Of a DNA stretch of 33,914 nt, positions 22,881 through 31,463 are shown piece by piece. How positions within the stretch are numbered: the first letter of the stretch is position 1; each line of letters starts with the position of its first letter. The position numbers and the translations under genes are program-made. Origin of the DNA: a virus; the IMG/VR virus record IMGVR_UViG_3300015371_000109, positions 1 through 33,914 of that record; one strand, given 5' to 3'. The notes under the pieces are model-generated. The model ran no database searches and was not told where the DNA came from. It saw nothing but the letters and a program-made list of their open reading frames with translations.

Positions 22881-23375
22881 ATGGCGATTCTTAAAATCAA
22901 TGATGCTGAATATAGGACTGATATTCTTGATCTTCGTGAGCAGTTGCATGTAGCGCGTCGATTGCATCCAATAGTTGGTGCAATCAAGGAATCGCTTATG
23001 CGCGGCTCCCTCTTCATGCTCAAGTTTGGGCAAAAAGAGGCCACTAATCAAGATAAGCCAGAAGAGGTTACGCTTAAATTCGAAGAATTCTTGAATGAGC
23101 TTGATGCAATCGAGCCATTTACTACAGCTTTAGGCAAAATGTCTGATGAAGATGCAGACTATATCATGAACAGATGTCTTGCCAAAGCTTACAGAATCAA
23201 CAGAAATCCAGCAACTGGTGAAATTGTTGGGTTGCATCCTGTTGTTGATGTGAATGGCAGAATGATGTACGATGATATCAAGCTTGATGTGGCCCTTCAA
23301 CTAGTGTGGAGCGTTGCGAGCGAATCGCTCGGAAATTTTACCTCCGTCAACCGCTTATTCCAACAGACTGGGTAG
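22881..23375 (+). CDS. Tail assembly chaperone (G-like, zero frame)
   Basis: A 164-aa protein starting MAILKINDAEYRTDILDL. Its place between tube and tape measure and the presence of a slippery site near the end match the lambda G/GT-type tail assembly chaperones, which coat the tape measure during tail assembly. Sequence contains 'LREQLHVARRLHPIVGAIKESLMRGSLFMLK' and ends VASESLGNFTSVNRLFQQTG when no frameshift occurs. The ribosome site GGAG lies about 15 bases before ATG. A second frame overlaps this end and gives the long form. Confidence 0.8.
   Translation: MAILKINDAEYRTDILDLREQLHVARRLHPIVGAIKESLMRGSLFMLKFGQKEATNQDKPEEVTLKFEEFLNELDAIEPFTTALGKMSDEDADYIMNRCLAKAYRINRNPATGEIVGLHPVVDVNGRMMYDDIKLDVALQLVWSVASESLGNFTSVNRLFQQTG
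23333..23339 (+). promoter_or_regulatory. -1 programmed ribosomal frameshift site (A AAT TTT)
   Basis: The seven bases A-AAT-TTT, in the zero frame of the chaperone gene (GGA AAT TTT ACC), fit the canonical X XXY YYZ slippery heptamer. A -1 slip moves ribosomes into the frame that is open to 23620. About four bases downstream CCGTCAAC (23344-23351) can pair with GTTGATGG (23387-23394), an eight-pair stem with one G-U that could act as the stimulator. Position at the end of the first chaperone frame is exactly as in lambda G/GT. Confidence 0.75.
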
Positions 23376-23620
23376 ACCAACAAGTTGTTGATGGTGAAGA
23401 TAGCGTTGGTTATACGCCTTTAACGACAACAACTAAAGAGGAATGGTTATTTAGACCTGTATTCGGCGGCTTGTGTTCTTATGAGGATGTTGTTTTCAAC
23501 AAATTTAATCTTGGACACATAGCCGAAATGAATGAGCTTCTAGAAATAAAAGGAGAGAATGACAGAAGACGAGAGGCCGCAATAAGAGCAGCCCAGGCAG
23601 CAGCCGAAGCGCGTTATTAA
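23339..23620 (+). CDS. Tail assembly chaperone, -1 frameshift extension (T-like)
   Basis: The -1 frame is open from 23306 to TAA at 23620 and overlaps the zero-frame gene's end. After a slip at 23333-23339 translation would read YLRQPLIPTDWVDQQ..., giving a fusion of about 245 residues. The extension has an acid-rich middle, 'EWLFRPVFGGLCSYEDVVFNKFNLGHIAEMNELLEIK' and ends in an alanine-rich helix. A separate start is not evident (only a GTG inside the upstream gene), so it is most likely made only as the fusion. Confidence 0.75.
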   Translation, partial: YLRQPLIPTDWVDQQVVDGEDSVGYTPLTTTTKEEWLFRPVFGGLCSYEDVVFNKFNLGHIAEMNELLEIKGENDRRREAAIRAAQAAAEARY

Positions 23621-23633
23621 AAGGATTAGGTTT

Positions 23634-26615
23634 TTGGCAGAGACGATTCAAGACTGGATTATTTCGCTAAAATACCAAGTCGATGAGCAAAGCGCGCGTC
23701 GGGTTGAAGATATCGCGCGCCGTCTTCGTGCTGGACAACAAGTAACCTCGCAAGAAATGCGAGAACTTGAAAAGGGGATGAAGGGTCTTGCAAGGACCCA
23801 TGAATCCTCTATGCGACAAATGTCGCAAAGCGCCCAACAACATGGGCAACGTTTTAGTACTGTAGTAAATCAAGTAATTCATCCCTCACTTACAAAAATT
23901 ACTGCTGCTCTTGGTGCTCTTAGTACAGCGGTTGGCGGTTTCAAAGCTTTTGAAGGCGTTGTTAAGAACTTACAACAAGTTGGCGATCTCTCTCGTGATC
24001 TTAACGTTACTGCGTTAAGCTTAAACGCGCTTGATAAATCTCTCCAAAATATTGGCGCAAATCGAGGAACGGCTGCCAGCCTAGTTACGACCCTTCAAGA
24101 TGCAGTTCAAAGGAACCGTGGAAATCTTGTTCTATTGCAAGGCATGGGCGTTACTGCCCGTGAAAATGCAGAAAGAGTTATTGAGCTTTCAAGATTTGTC
24201 AAGCGCGAAGCTGCTGCTAACCGCTTTGATATTGCTGTTCAAAGACTTGCCGAAATTGGCTATAGTGTTGCCGATGTTCGGCGATTACTTGCCTTAAGCG
24301 AGGAGGACTATAGAAGACAACAAGGAATAAGAAAAAGATGGAAGCAAGATTCTGCCGATGACATTAAAGCTGCCCAAGACCTTAGAAGGGAATGGGGCGA
24401 CTTAATGTCGAACATGGAAGGTGTTCAAGACGCCATCTTTGTTCCAATGATGAAAACAACCGCAAGGTTGGTTAAGGAAGTAAACGGTCTTATAGCAGGA
24501 CACGAAGGAGAAATTAGAGCTTTCTTTACGGCCATTACTGAGCCAATAGGTCAATGGGCCGAAGGCAAAGCACAAGATATGCTTGCCTATATGAGTAAAT
24601 TAACTGGTCCAGATGGAGCACAAGAACGTGCGGCTTGGGTTAAATGGTGGGATGATTCCAAAAATAGCATTAGTGGAGTTGCATCTGATCTAGGAACAAT
24701 TGTTCATGCATTAGCTGAAATTTTTAGATTTCTTGATCTTATCAAAGATGATCCTGTAGGACATGTTGTTACATCAGTTAAACAGTCAGTACAAGACAAA
24801 GCATCTGCTGCAACTGGCGGACTAATTCCTCCTTCAAAATATAAATCTGCTTCTGAAGAAATTCAATTTGATAAATATGCACAAATTGATGAAAATGAAA
24901 TGGCTCGCCGCAGAGGTGCGGCCGGAATGCCTCAAGTAAAGAGTACTTGGGAAAAAATTACCGATGCTCTTCGCAGAGATGAATTTCCTGGCAAGGAAAA
25001 GACTTGGTGGGGTAGGTTTACTGATAAATATCGCAGAGATGTTGTTGCGCCCGAAACTGCACCTGCACCGCCAACAGCACCAATAGAGAGTTATCAGGAT
25101 TGGAAAAACCGCCCAACAATGGGAGGCAAACAAGAACAAGCAAGACAACAGGAAGAAGAAACTAGAGCAACTAGAGACAATACAGAAGAAATTAAAAAGA
25201 ATACACAAGAATTACAAGAGCAACGCCGCAAGGGTTTCTTTGGGACTGCATGGGATCAAATCAAAAATCTTGTTGGAATGGGTGGCACTCAGACTGGCGA
25301 AAGTGGAGGCGGTGCGCCGGATATTAGTGGACGCGGAGGCGCCGGCGGTGCAGGCGGCTTTACTGCGCCTGAAACCGGCGCTGGCACTGTTGGCGGTAGA
25401 GTAGATCGCGGTGGATTTGAAAGTAATGCCCGCGGCGGTCGAGAGTTGGCCAAGGGAGCAGGTTCAGCAATTCTTGATGCAGTTTCTAGAGCAGAAGGAA
25501 CAAATCAAGGATACCAAGATTCTTTTGCACATCAACTCCTTAATAAAGGTGTTGATATTACCAAAATGAGTCTTGATGAAGTTATGCAAACGCAAGGTCA
25601 AATGAAAGGGTCTTCTGCAATTGGTCGTTATCAATTTATGAGAAAAACCCTTTCTGATCTAAGGTCGCAATTGGGTTTAACTGGTAAAGAAACATTTAAT
25701 CAAGAATTACAGGATCGTTTGGGGCGCGCTCTTTTGGAGCGACGAGGATATAGCGCTTGGCGCGCTGGCAAAATTACAGATCAACAATTTATGGGAAATT
25801 TAGCAAAAGAATGGGCTGGCGTAACAGATGCTTCCGGAAGAAGTGTTCATGCTGGCGTTGGATTGAATAGACAAACTGCTAGTACAGTTTCAGCAATGCA
25901 GGCAGCATTTGGGAAAGATAAGTCTGGATATAGCGGCCCCGTTTATCAAGACCCATCTGGTGGAGATGGTAGAGTTGTTCAAGGCGGAGATGGTGCAGTT
26001 AGAATTGATAGTAAAGGCGCTGATCCAAGAATTGCAGAAATTGTTGGTGCTGCGCAGAAATATTTGCCACCCGGATATAAAGTAGAGTCAACGTCTGGAT
26101 ATAGGGGAGGAACTAAACAGTCTTTCCATGGGCATGGAAAAGCCAATGATTTCCATATTGTTGATCCGCAAGGCAGAACTATTCTTAATAGGGGCGAAGA
26201 CCCTACTGGACTTTATGAAAAATTGGCGCGTGGTGCCTATACTGAGCAGCTTAAAAGGTATCCAGAACTAACCGGGAAATTTGCTTGGGGAGGAGCTTTT
26301 GGAACGCAACTCGGTGGAGGTGGCGTAAGAGATTTGATGCATTTTGATCTTGGTGGAGAGCGCGGGAGGTATCAACAATATAGATTGAGTAATCTTGGTC
26401 CATTAGAAGCAATGGACAAAGCAATGAACAATGCTCAGCCTATTGCTTCTCCTGGAAATGTTGCCAATGACAATTCGCGCTCTGTTACTCAAACCAATGA
26501 ATATAAAACTACTATTCATGCTCAAGATGCTAAAGACGCAGCAAGTATCTTCAAAGGAGCGGCTGAAAACATCAATCGTCTCAATATGAGCCAGATTAAG
26601 GGAGTTATCAGGTAA
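23634..26615 (+). CDS. Tape measure protein with lysozyme-like and peptidase-like domains
   Basis: A 993-aa protein that sets tail length. Start is TTG at 23634 with AAGGATTAGG upstream. Residues about 1-550 are helical and contain a charged, alanine/glutamine-rich tape-measure core (for example coiled segment about 496-535). Residues about 610-760 look like a GH104/phage-lysozyme domain: catalytic candidate E621 in VSRAEGTNQGY, then SAIGRYQFMRKTL (661-673), ELQDRLGRALLERRGYSAW (691-709) and LAKEWAGVTD (723-732). Residues about 790-910 look like an M15/VanY-like zinc peptidase: SGYRGG (821-826), FHGHGKANDFHI (831-842) and LMHFDLGG (901-908), with H834/D839 and H903 as candidate ligands. Both would cut peptidoglycan during DNA entry. 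A low-complexity glycine-rich linker lies at 555-600. Confidence 0.85.
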   Translation: MAETIQDWIISLKYQVDEQSARRVEDIARRLRAGQQVTSQEMRELEKGMKGLARTHESSMRQMSQSAQQHGQRFSTVVNQVIHPSLTKITAALGALSTAVGGFKAFEGVVKNLQQVGDLSRDLNVTALSLNALDKSLQNIGANRGTAASLVTTLQDAVQRNRGNLVLLQGMGVTARENAERVIELSRFVKREAAANRFDIAVQRLAEIGYSVADVRRLLALSEEDYRRQQGIRKRWKQDSADDIKAAQDLRREWGDLMSNMEGVQDAIFVPMMKTTARLVKEVNGLIAGHEGEIRAFFTAITEPIGQWAEGKAQDMLAYMSKLTGPDGAQERAAWVKWWDDSKNSISGVASDLGTIVHALAEIFRFLDLIKDDPVGHVVTSVKQSVQDKASAATGGLIPPSKYKSASEEIQFDKYAQIDENEMARRRGAAGMPQVKSTWEKITDALRRDEFPGKEKTWWGRFTDKYRRDVVAPETAPAPPTAPIESYQDWKNRPTMGGKQEQARQQEEETRATRDNTEEIKKNTQELQEQRRKGFFGTAWDQIKNLVGMGGTQTGESGGGAPDISGRGGAGGAGGFTAPETGAGTVGGRVDRGGFESNARGGRELAKGAGSAILDAVSRAEGTNQGYQDSFAHQLLNKGVDITKMSLDEVMQTQGQMKGSSAIGRYQFMRKTLSDLRSQLGLTGKETFNQELQDRLGRALLERRGYSAWRAGKITDQQFMGNLAKEWAGVTDASGRSVHAGVGLNRQTASTVSAMQAAFGKDKSGYSGPVYQDPSGGDGRVVQGGDGAVRIDSKGADPRIAEIVGAAQKYLPPGYKVESTSGYRGGTKQSFHGHGKANDFHIVDPQGRTILNRGEDPTGLYEKLARGAYTEQLKRYPELTGKFAWGGAFGTQLGGGGVRDLMHFDLGGERGRYQQYRLSNLGPLEAMDKAMNNAQPIASPGNVANDNSRSVTQTNEYKTTIHAQDAKDAASIFKGAAENINRLNMSQIKGVIR

Positions 26616-27316
26616 TGGCTGATACTTCTTTAATCACTTCTCCTGCGCCCCGCCCAGTAAATCTTACTACTGGCACGCCTTCTGCCGGTCCTGTTCCTGG
26701 CGGAAATATTGGTTCCGGTCCTGGCGATGGTGGCTATGCGCTGATTTACTTTAATCAGTCAAGAATTGGCACGCTTGTTCCTGATGTCGTGATTGAGGAG
26801 GTTTACGATGATCAGCTTCAGGTTACGGAACATCCTGTCGAGGATGGTGCTGCTGTATCTGATCATGCGTTTTTACGCGCAAAAACGGTAGATATGAAAA
26901 TTGGCTTTGCTGATTACAAGCAAAAGCAAATTGGTAGTTCCATAAGAGAATATGAATTCTTGCTGGCAATTCAAGCCAGACGCGATCCTATGGATATCAC
27001 TACCGGAAAGCGTATATATCGCAATATGCTTCCTATAGGCATTACTGTAACGAATGACCAAAGAACTAAGTGGGCAGTAATTGCAACGGTTCGTCTTAGA
27101 GAAGTGCGCATTTCTACGGCACGAAGCGTTAATACCGCAACGAATACTGCACAAAGGCAGTCAACTGCGCCGGCAACTAATATAGGACAACAGATATTGC
27201 AGAAGCTTACTGAAGTCAATGGACTTTTAGCCCAAGGCGTTCCTAGTAATCCTTCAGATGCAGCAAGTTCTGTTCTGCAAGGCTTAGGAGCTTTATTTGG
27301 AAGGATAACCGGATAA
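26615..27316 (+). CDS. Baseplate Dit-like/hub-proximal protein, 233 aa
   Basis: ATG overlaps the tape measure stop as TAATG. After a proline/glycine-rich N-terminus (about 1-40), the region 'VVIEEVYDDQLQVTEHPVEDGAAVSDHAFLRAKTVDMKIGFADY' (about 58-101) matches the N-terminal part of Dit-like phage tail proteins that connect tube and baseplate. A C-terminal alanine/asparagine-rich and helical stretch follows. The place directly after the tape measure supports the call. Confidence 0.7.
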   Translation: MADTSLITSPAPRPVNLTTGTPSAGPVPGGNIGSGPGDGGYALIYFNQSRIGTLVPDVVIEEVYDDQLQVTEHPVEDGAAVSDHAFLRAKTVDMKIGFADYKQKQIGSSIREYEFLLAIQARRDPMDITTGKRIYRNMLPIGITVTNDQRTKWAVIATVRLREVRISTARSVNTATNTAQRQSTAPATNIGQQILQKLTEVNGLLAQGVPSNPSDAASSVLQGLGALFGRITG

Positions 27317-27826
27317 ATGCCTTGGAAGATAGCATATGAGGTTCCGCTTCGTCCTACTCCCACTATTCAGAGTATGACGATACATAAGAAGACATTTCAA
27401 ATTCGCACACAATATAGAGATGCGGACGAAGCTGGATGGGTAATTGATTTTCATGATATTACCGAAGACCCCAATTTAGTTCTTTTTGAAGGCGCACCAC
27501 TAGTCACAGGGTTAGACTTGTTGTATCAATATAAATACCTTGGTTTTGACTTTGCAATGATTATGTTGTGTCAAAAAGGTAGATCAACTCCGACGTTTGA
27601 AAGTTTAGGCATTGAAGATAAATTGGTCATTGTTACTACTGTTACTGATTCTGAACTATTACTTTACGGTTTTGGTGCTGATCCTGTTAAGCCTGTAGGC
27701 TGGTTTTGGCCTGTTCCTACTCTTGTTCCGTTTAGCAAGCCTTGGGTTGTTTATGACGATAAGTGGAATGATCAGGGACAGTGGTATGATAATTCATACT
27801 GGGGAATAGGACAAGGAAGGCACTAA
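27317..27826 (+). CDS. Baseplate plug-like protein, DUF6983-type
   Basis: A 169-aa protein starting MPWKIAYEVPLRPTP. The pattern 'FQIRTQYRDADEAGWVIDFHD' (about 27-47), 'LVLFEGAPLVTGLDLLYQYKYLGF' (about 53-76) and 'PTFESLGIEDKLVIVT' (about 91-106) fits the short plug proteins of simple contractile baseplates, which close the tube until infection. C-terminal residues are tryptophan/tyrosine-rich. It lies between the Dit-like protein and the hub gene, where the plug sits in related phages. Confidence 0.7.
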   Translation: MPWKIAYEVPLRPTPTIQSMTIHKKTFQIRTQYRDADEAGWVIDFHDITEDPNLVLFEGAPLVTGLDLLYQYKYLGFDFAMIMLCQKGRSTPTFESLGIEDKLVIVTTVTDSELLLYGFGADPVKPVGWFWPVPTLVPFSKPWVVYDDKWNDQGQWYDNSYWGIGQGRH

Positions 27827-27827
27827 C

Positions 27828-28229
27828 ATGGCTCAACAAATATTGAACGACGGCGAGGCCGGAATAAATTTTAGAACATATCTTAATGATAAGTTTCGCC
27901 AGCTTTACGGTTTTTCGTCAGGCATTCAACAGCTTGCTGACGGAACAACCATTAATACAGACTGTACGCAATTTGCAAAAGCAAAGGTAATATTGCAAGG
28001 TAATCGTACACTTGCAAATCCAACAAATATGGTAATTGGCGTTGAATATACTTGGTACATTGTACAAGATAACGTTGGTTCAAGACTATTGACAGCTTAT
28101 GGCTCTTATTTTACTTGGATTGGCGGAACTGTTCCAGTTCTTTCTACTGCCGCAAATGCCGTTGATCGCATTAAGGGAGAATGGGATGGTCTTAAGCTTC
28201 GTTGTCGTTTCGAAAAGGGCTTTGCTTAA
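27828..28229 (+). CDS. Hypothetical baseplate-region protein, 133 aa
   Basis: Starts MAQQILNDGEAGINFRTYLNDKFRQLYG. Its second half (GNRTLANPTNMVIGVEYTWYIVQDNVGSRLLTAYGSYFTWIGG and onward) is a small beta domain of a type often found in phage fibre or appendage proteins. No named family is certain. It is inserted between the plug and hub genes; a baseplate appendage or adaptor role is plausible. Confidence 0.65.
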   Translation: MAQQILNDGEAGINFRTYLNDKFRQLYGFSSGIQQLADGTTINTDCTQFAKAKVILQGNRTLANPTNMVIGVEYTWYIVQDNVGSRLLTAYGSYFTWIGGTVPVLSTAANAVDRIKGEWDGLKLRCRFEKGFA

Positions 28230-28232
28230 AAA

Positions 28233-29306
28233 GTGGCCGATCAACATTGGATAAGGAAATGCCACGTTAGCGTTGCTGGCGTAAGCCTTGACTTGTCTAA
28301 TATGCATGTAGAGTTTCAAGTTAGGTTGATGGACCATCAGTATCCGGATTGGTGTTATATTAGAATGTTTAATCTTTCTAACGATACCTCTAACTCTATG
28401 TTCAAAAAGGGGGCAGGAGTCGAGTTGCAAGCCGGATATGAAAAAGGAAGTTTTGGCTTAATCTTTAGGGGAGTTGGCCAGCAACAACGACGAGGAAAGC
28501 TTCCTAACGGAGTTGATAAATATCATGACGTTGTTGCAACTGGTCCTAGGTCTGCATTTCAATACGGAACAGTGAATAAAACTCTCAACGAAGACTGGAC
28601 CTTAAAGGACGCTTGGGAAACTGCAACTCAAGTAATGCAACAACTTGGAGCCTCTATAGGTTTTGTCGATAAATTGCCAGAAACGAAATTCAAAAAGCCG
28701 ATTACGTTATATGGTATGGCCCGAGACGTTATGAATTGGGTTGCAAATACTGCTAACATGAGTTGGCATTATGATCATGAGGGAAAGATAAATCTTATTA
28801 AAAATGATGGTTTCATGCAAGGCGATACTATGGTGATCAATGCCGATACCGGTATGGTCGGATTACCTGAACAAACTTTGGATGGAATCAACGTTAAGAT
28901 TTTCTTGAATCCGAATGTTCGAAAGGGCCAGAAAGTAATGATCGATGAAAAGTCTATTCAAAGACTTCAATTCGGTCGCGGCGTTGAAGGCGCCAATGTA
29001 GGACTTTTTGGCGGATCGGGCTTTGGTGATCAACAGCTTTTTGATTTGAATGTCCCCCAAGTTCCTGGCACTCCACAAGTTGGAACTGCACCAAGAATAA
29101 CAACGGATAACATTTACAAAGTGATCAAAATAGATCACGACGGTAGTATGGAAGGCCAAGAATGGTATACTACCTTGATTTGTATTGCTCTTGACGAAAG
29201 CGGTCCTGCATCTGCTAAATTCGGTGGGGCTGGCGATGCTAATAGTGAACGAGGCACGCCCGAAAAGGATTCGCAACAACAAGGCGGTGGGGGAGGAGGA
29301 CAGTAA
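28233..29306 (+). CDS. Baseplate hub protein, gp27-like
   Basis: A 357-aa protein starting at GTG 28233 (MADQHWIRKCHVSVAGVSLDLSNMHVEFQVRLM...). 'CYIRMFNLSNDTSNSMFKKGAGVELQAGYEKGSFGLIFRG' (about 41-80) and 'AWETATQVMQQLG...' (about 128-140) match the hub family whose fold resembles T4 gp27 and Mu gpP and which holds the spike. The C-terminus is glycine-rich (GGGGGGQ). It precedes the spike gene, as expected for a functional pair. Confidence 0.8.
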   Translation: MADQHWIRKCHVSVAGVSLDLSNMHVEFQVRLMDHQYPDWCYIRMFNLSNDTSNSMFKKGAGVELQAGYEKGSFGLIFRGVGQQQRRGKLPNGVDKYHDVVATGPRSAFQYGTVNKTLNEDWTLKDAWETATQVMQQLGASIGFVDKLPETKFKKPITLYGMARDVMNWVANTANMSWHYDHEGKINLIKNDGFMQGDTMVINADTGMVGLPEQTLDGINVKIFLNPNVRKGQKVMIDEKSIQRLQFGRGVEGANVGLFGGSGFGDQQLFDLNVPQVPGTPQVGTAPRITTDNIYKVIKIDHDGSMEGQEWYTTLICIALDESGPASAKFGGAGDANSERGTPEKDSQQQGGGGGGQ

Positions 29307-30134
29307 ATGGCAGATGAAGGCGGCGATGAAGTTCTCGGCCGTGACGTTCGGGAAGTTCTAGATGACGAAAGGACAGTATTGGGCGCGCTTCAGGATGACT
29401 TGCAGGCGCGTATTCATACTGCTTATCCTATTGAATTCGTTGAGTTTGATAAGAAAAAGCAGGTTGCAGAAGTTAAAATACAGACTAAGGGAGTGAGGCG
29501 TAAGAAAGATGGCAGTGTTGAAAAGGTAGAAATCGAAAACATCAAGGGCGCCCCTGTTTATTTTCCCTCCGGCGGAAGGGAAAGCCAACAACAGCAACCC
29601 TCACAACAGCAAGCTGCAAATGGAAGCGGTGGCAGTAGCGGAGGAACAAGCGGAGGGGGCACACAAAAGAAAAAAGATGGCTATATGCTAACCTTTCCGA
29701 TTAAGAAAGGCGATCAGGGAATTGCAATCGTTGCTTCGCGCGGCTTTGACAAGTGGCACGAAGAAGACGGAATGCAAGATCAAGGCAGTAGTCGAATGCA
29801 TCATATCTCTGATATGATGATTCTTCCTGGCATGAAGTCTCGCCCGCGCGCGGAAGATGTCAAAGACGGCGTTGATGACAAGGGTCCGCAACTTCGCTCC
29901 GTTAATGGTGACCATAAATATGGAATGGACGAAAGCGAAGATGGCGGTCTGTACAGTAAAACAACCGAACACATTAAGAACGGTGCAGATAAAAACGTCG
30001 AGAATGAAGCCGGCAAAGATATGAGTTCCAAGGCTGGCGAGAACATGTCTCGCGAGACTGGAAAAGTTGAAAGTGCACAAGCTGGAAAGGCTATCGTTAA
30101 GAAAGCCCCGAAGATTTTGTTGAATTCAACATGA
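29307..30134 (+). CDS. Baseplate spike protein, Gp138_N/gpV-like
   Basis: A 275-aa protein of the central spike that pierces the outer membrane. Residues about 35-65 ('IHTAYPIEFVEFDKKKQVAEVKI') start the OB-fold; 'GAPVYFPSGG' (about 81-90), a glycine/serine-rich low-complexity insert (about 93-123), then 'MLTFPIKKGDQGIAIVASRGFDKW' and 'HISDMMILPGM' complete the Gp138 N-terminal type. The C-terminal half is rich in D, E, K and N with short repeats (for example TEHIKNGADKNVENEAGKD), probably the beta-helical spike shaft. ATG follows the hub stop directly. Confidence 0.85.
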   Translation: MADEGGDEVLGRDVREVLDDERTVLGALQDDLQARIHTAYPIEFVEFDKKKQVAEVKIQTKGVRRKKDGSVEKVEIENIKGAPVYFPSGGRESQQQQPSQQQAANGSGGSSGGTSGGGTQKKKDGYMLTFPIKKGDQGIAIVASRGFDKWHEEDGMQDQGSSRMHHISDMMILPGMKSRPRAEDVKDGVDDKGPQLRSVNGDHKYGMDESEDGGLYSKTTEHIKNGADKNVENEAGKDMSSKAGENMSRETGKVESAQAGKAIVKKAPKILLNST

Positions 30135-30328
30135 TAGAATTTCCTGCATATAAAAACAAAAATCATGAACGGAACGGTCTTTCATTTAGAAGCGGTCTGA
30201 AATGTATTGAATGCGGAAAACCTGCCGGAACAAAATGGTCAAAGTTTTGGTGCGTAGACTGTAATATTAGAAGAATGGATAGAATTGAGCAAGCCTTTGA
30301 GGGATTGAGAAAATCTTATGGCCTTTAA
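30131..30328 (+). CDS. Zinc-ribbon protein, 65 aa
   Basis: ATG overlaps the spike stop as ATGA, and the gene overlaps the next start by 11 bases. Cysteine pairs at residues 25/28 and 41/44 (KCIECGKP and WCVDC) form a four-cysteine zinc site; the C-terminus is a basic helix. No family is recognised. Being in the baseplate module it could be structural, but the small basic zinc protein layout is also typical of nucleic acid-binding accessory proteins. Confidence 0.65.
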   Translation: MIEFPAYKNKNHERNGLSFRSGLKCIECGKPAGTKWSKFWCVDCNIRRMDRIEQAFEGLRKSYGL

Positions 30329-31076
30329 CTTGATGTCAATGATGGGAATGTTTCGTCCGACTATGAAGTCGAACGATGTTATCATCAATAAATTGAAAGC
30401 TGCTAAGACTACGGAACCCGGCGGCATGGAAGATACCATGCAGAAGGTTCTTCAAGGCGGTTTGCAGCAAATGTTGCAAAATCCTTCCGGTGGAAGTGGA
30501 GGGAAAGCAAAACAGAACACGCAAGCTGCCGCTGGGCAGGCTTTAACAAAAAGTGAAATTACTGGAGGAACTACAGTTGCTGATTCCCTCCAAGGTTTGG
30601 CTGATTCTATTCAATCATTAATGGATCAAGCGGCAGAAATTGTTGGACTTGGTCTAGACGATACTGGACTTTTAACAACTTTGGGCTGGACACAATTTGC
30701 AGAGAATTTGCCGATTGACTCTCCATATCGTCCCGAAGTAATCTTGAAGCCTGCCAATGCAGATGCAGAGCTAGAGAGTATTGCTGCGCAAGTCCTAATT
30801 ATTTCTAATGATTATATCTTAGGTGCAATTGGAACGTCTGATGCCATATTTAGAATTACATTGATGAAACAAGAGCTTGACGACATAACCAATGCCAGTC
30901 AAAATGCTATTGCTGCGATTAGTGGTGCCATCACTTCCTTGACCACTGCCATTACTGCCGGTGCTTTGTATGCCGGCGGTATACCAGAATGGCAAGCGGT
31001 TATGGAGAAAGCCATAAAAGATGAAGTTAAACAAGATGTTATCTTGGGAAATCAGAACCTGTTGAGTACATCGTAA
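30318..31076 (+). CDS. Hypothetical baseplate-region protein, 252 aa
   Basis: Starts MAFNLMSMMGMFRPTMKSND with a glutamine-rich and low-complexity N-terminal third, then helical segments (VADSLQGLADSIQSLMDQAAEI) and an alanine/threonine-rich C-terminal helical hairpin (about 200-225). No named domain. The hydrophobic AISGAITSLTTAITAGALYAGG stretch might be a membrane-active or packed helix rather than a true transmembrane segment. It sits between the spike and gp25-like genes. Confidence 0.65.
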   Translation: MAFNLMSMMGMFRPTMKSNDVIINKLKAAKTTEPGGMEDTMQKVLQGGLQQMLQNPSGGSGGKAKQNTQAAAGQALTKSEITGGTTVADSLQGLADSIQSLMDQAAEIVGLGLDDTGLLTTLGWTQFAENLPIDSPYRPEVILKPANADAELESIAAQVLIISNDYILGAIGTSDAIFRITLMKQELDDITNASQNAIAAISGAITSLTTAITAGALYAGGIPEWQAVMEKAIKDEVKQDVILGNQNLLSTS

Positions 31077-31462
31077 TGAAATACAGAAAACTTCAGAAAA
31101 CCGGAATTGGTCGACTTGGCGGAGACATGGTCTTCGGCAAAGGCGATAAGAATACACATTTTAAAGATGTTCCGGAAGCTGTAGGACAGGCAGTATTAAC
31201 GAGACTAAAGTTAGAAGTTGGAGAGTGGTTTTTAAATCTCGATGATGGTATGGCCTGGAACACAAAAGTTCTAGGCAAATATACTGGTAACGTCAGAGAC
31301 ATAACCATTTCTCATCGAATTTTGGCTACTCCTGGCGTTAGCCAGCTTATTCAGTATTCTTCGAATTTGAATCGCGATACTCGCGGCTTTGATGTTAACG
31401 TTTTGATCGACACTATATACGGCGTTCAACCTGTTTTCATTCCAATGGTAACAGAGAAGTAA
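31076..31462 (+). CDS. Baseplate wedge protein, gp25/DUF2634-like
   Basis: A 128-aa protein. 'EAVGQAVLTRLKLEVGEWFLNLDDGMAW' (about 34-61) and 'LATPGVSQLIQYSSNLNRDTRGFDVNVLIDTIYG' (about 83-116) follow the pattern of T4 gp25/Mu gp46-type proteins that link sheath and baseplate and start sheath assembly. ATG at 31076 overlaps the preceding stop as TAATG. Confidence 0.8.
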   Translation: MKYRKLQKTGIGRLGGDMVFGKGDKNTHFKDVPEAVGQAVLTRLKLEVGEWFLNLDDGMAWNTKVLGKYTGNVRDITISHRILATPGVSQLIQYSSNLNRDTRGFDVNVLIDTIYGVQPVFIPMVTEK

Positions 31463-31463
31463 G

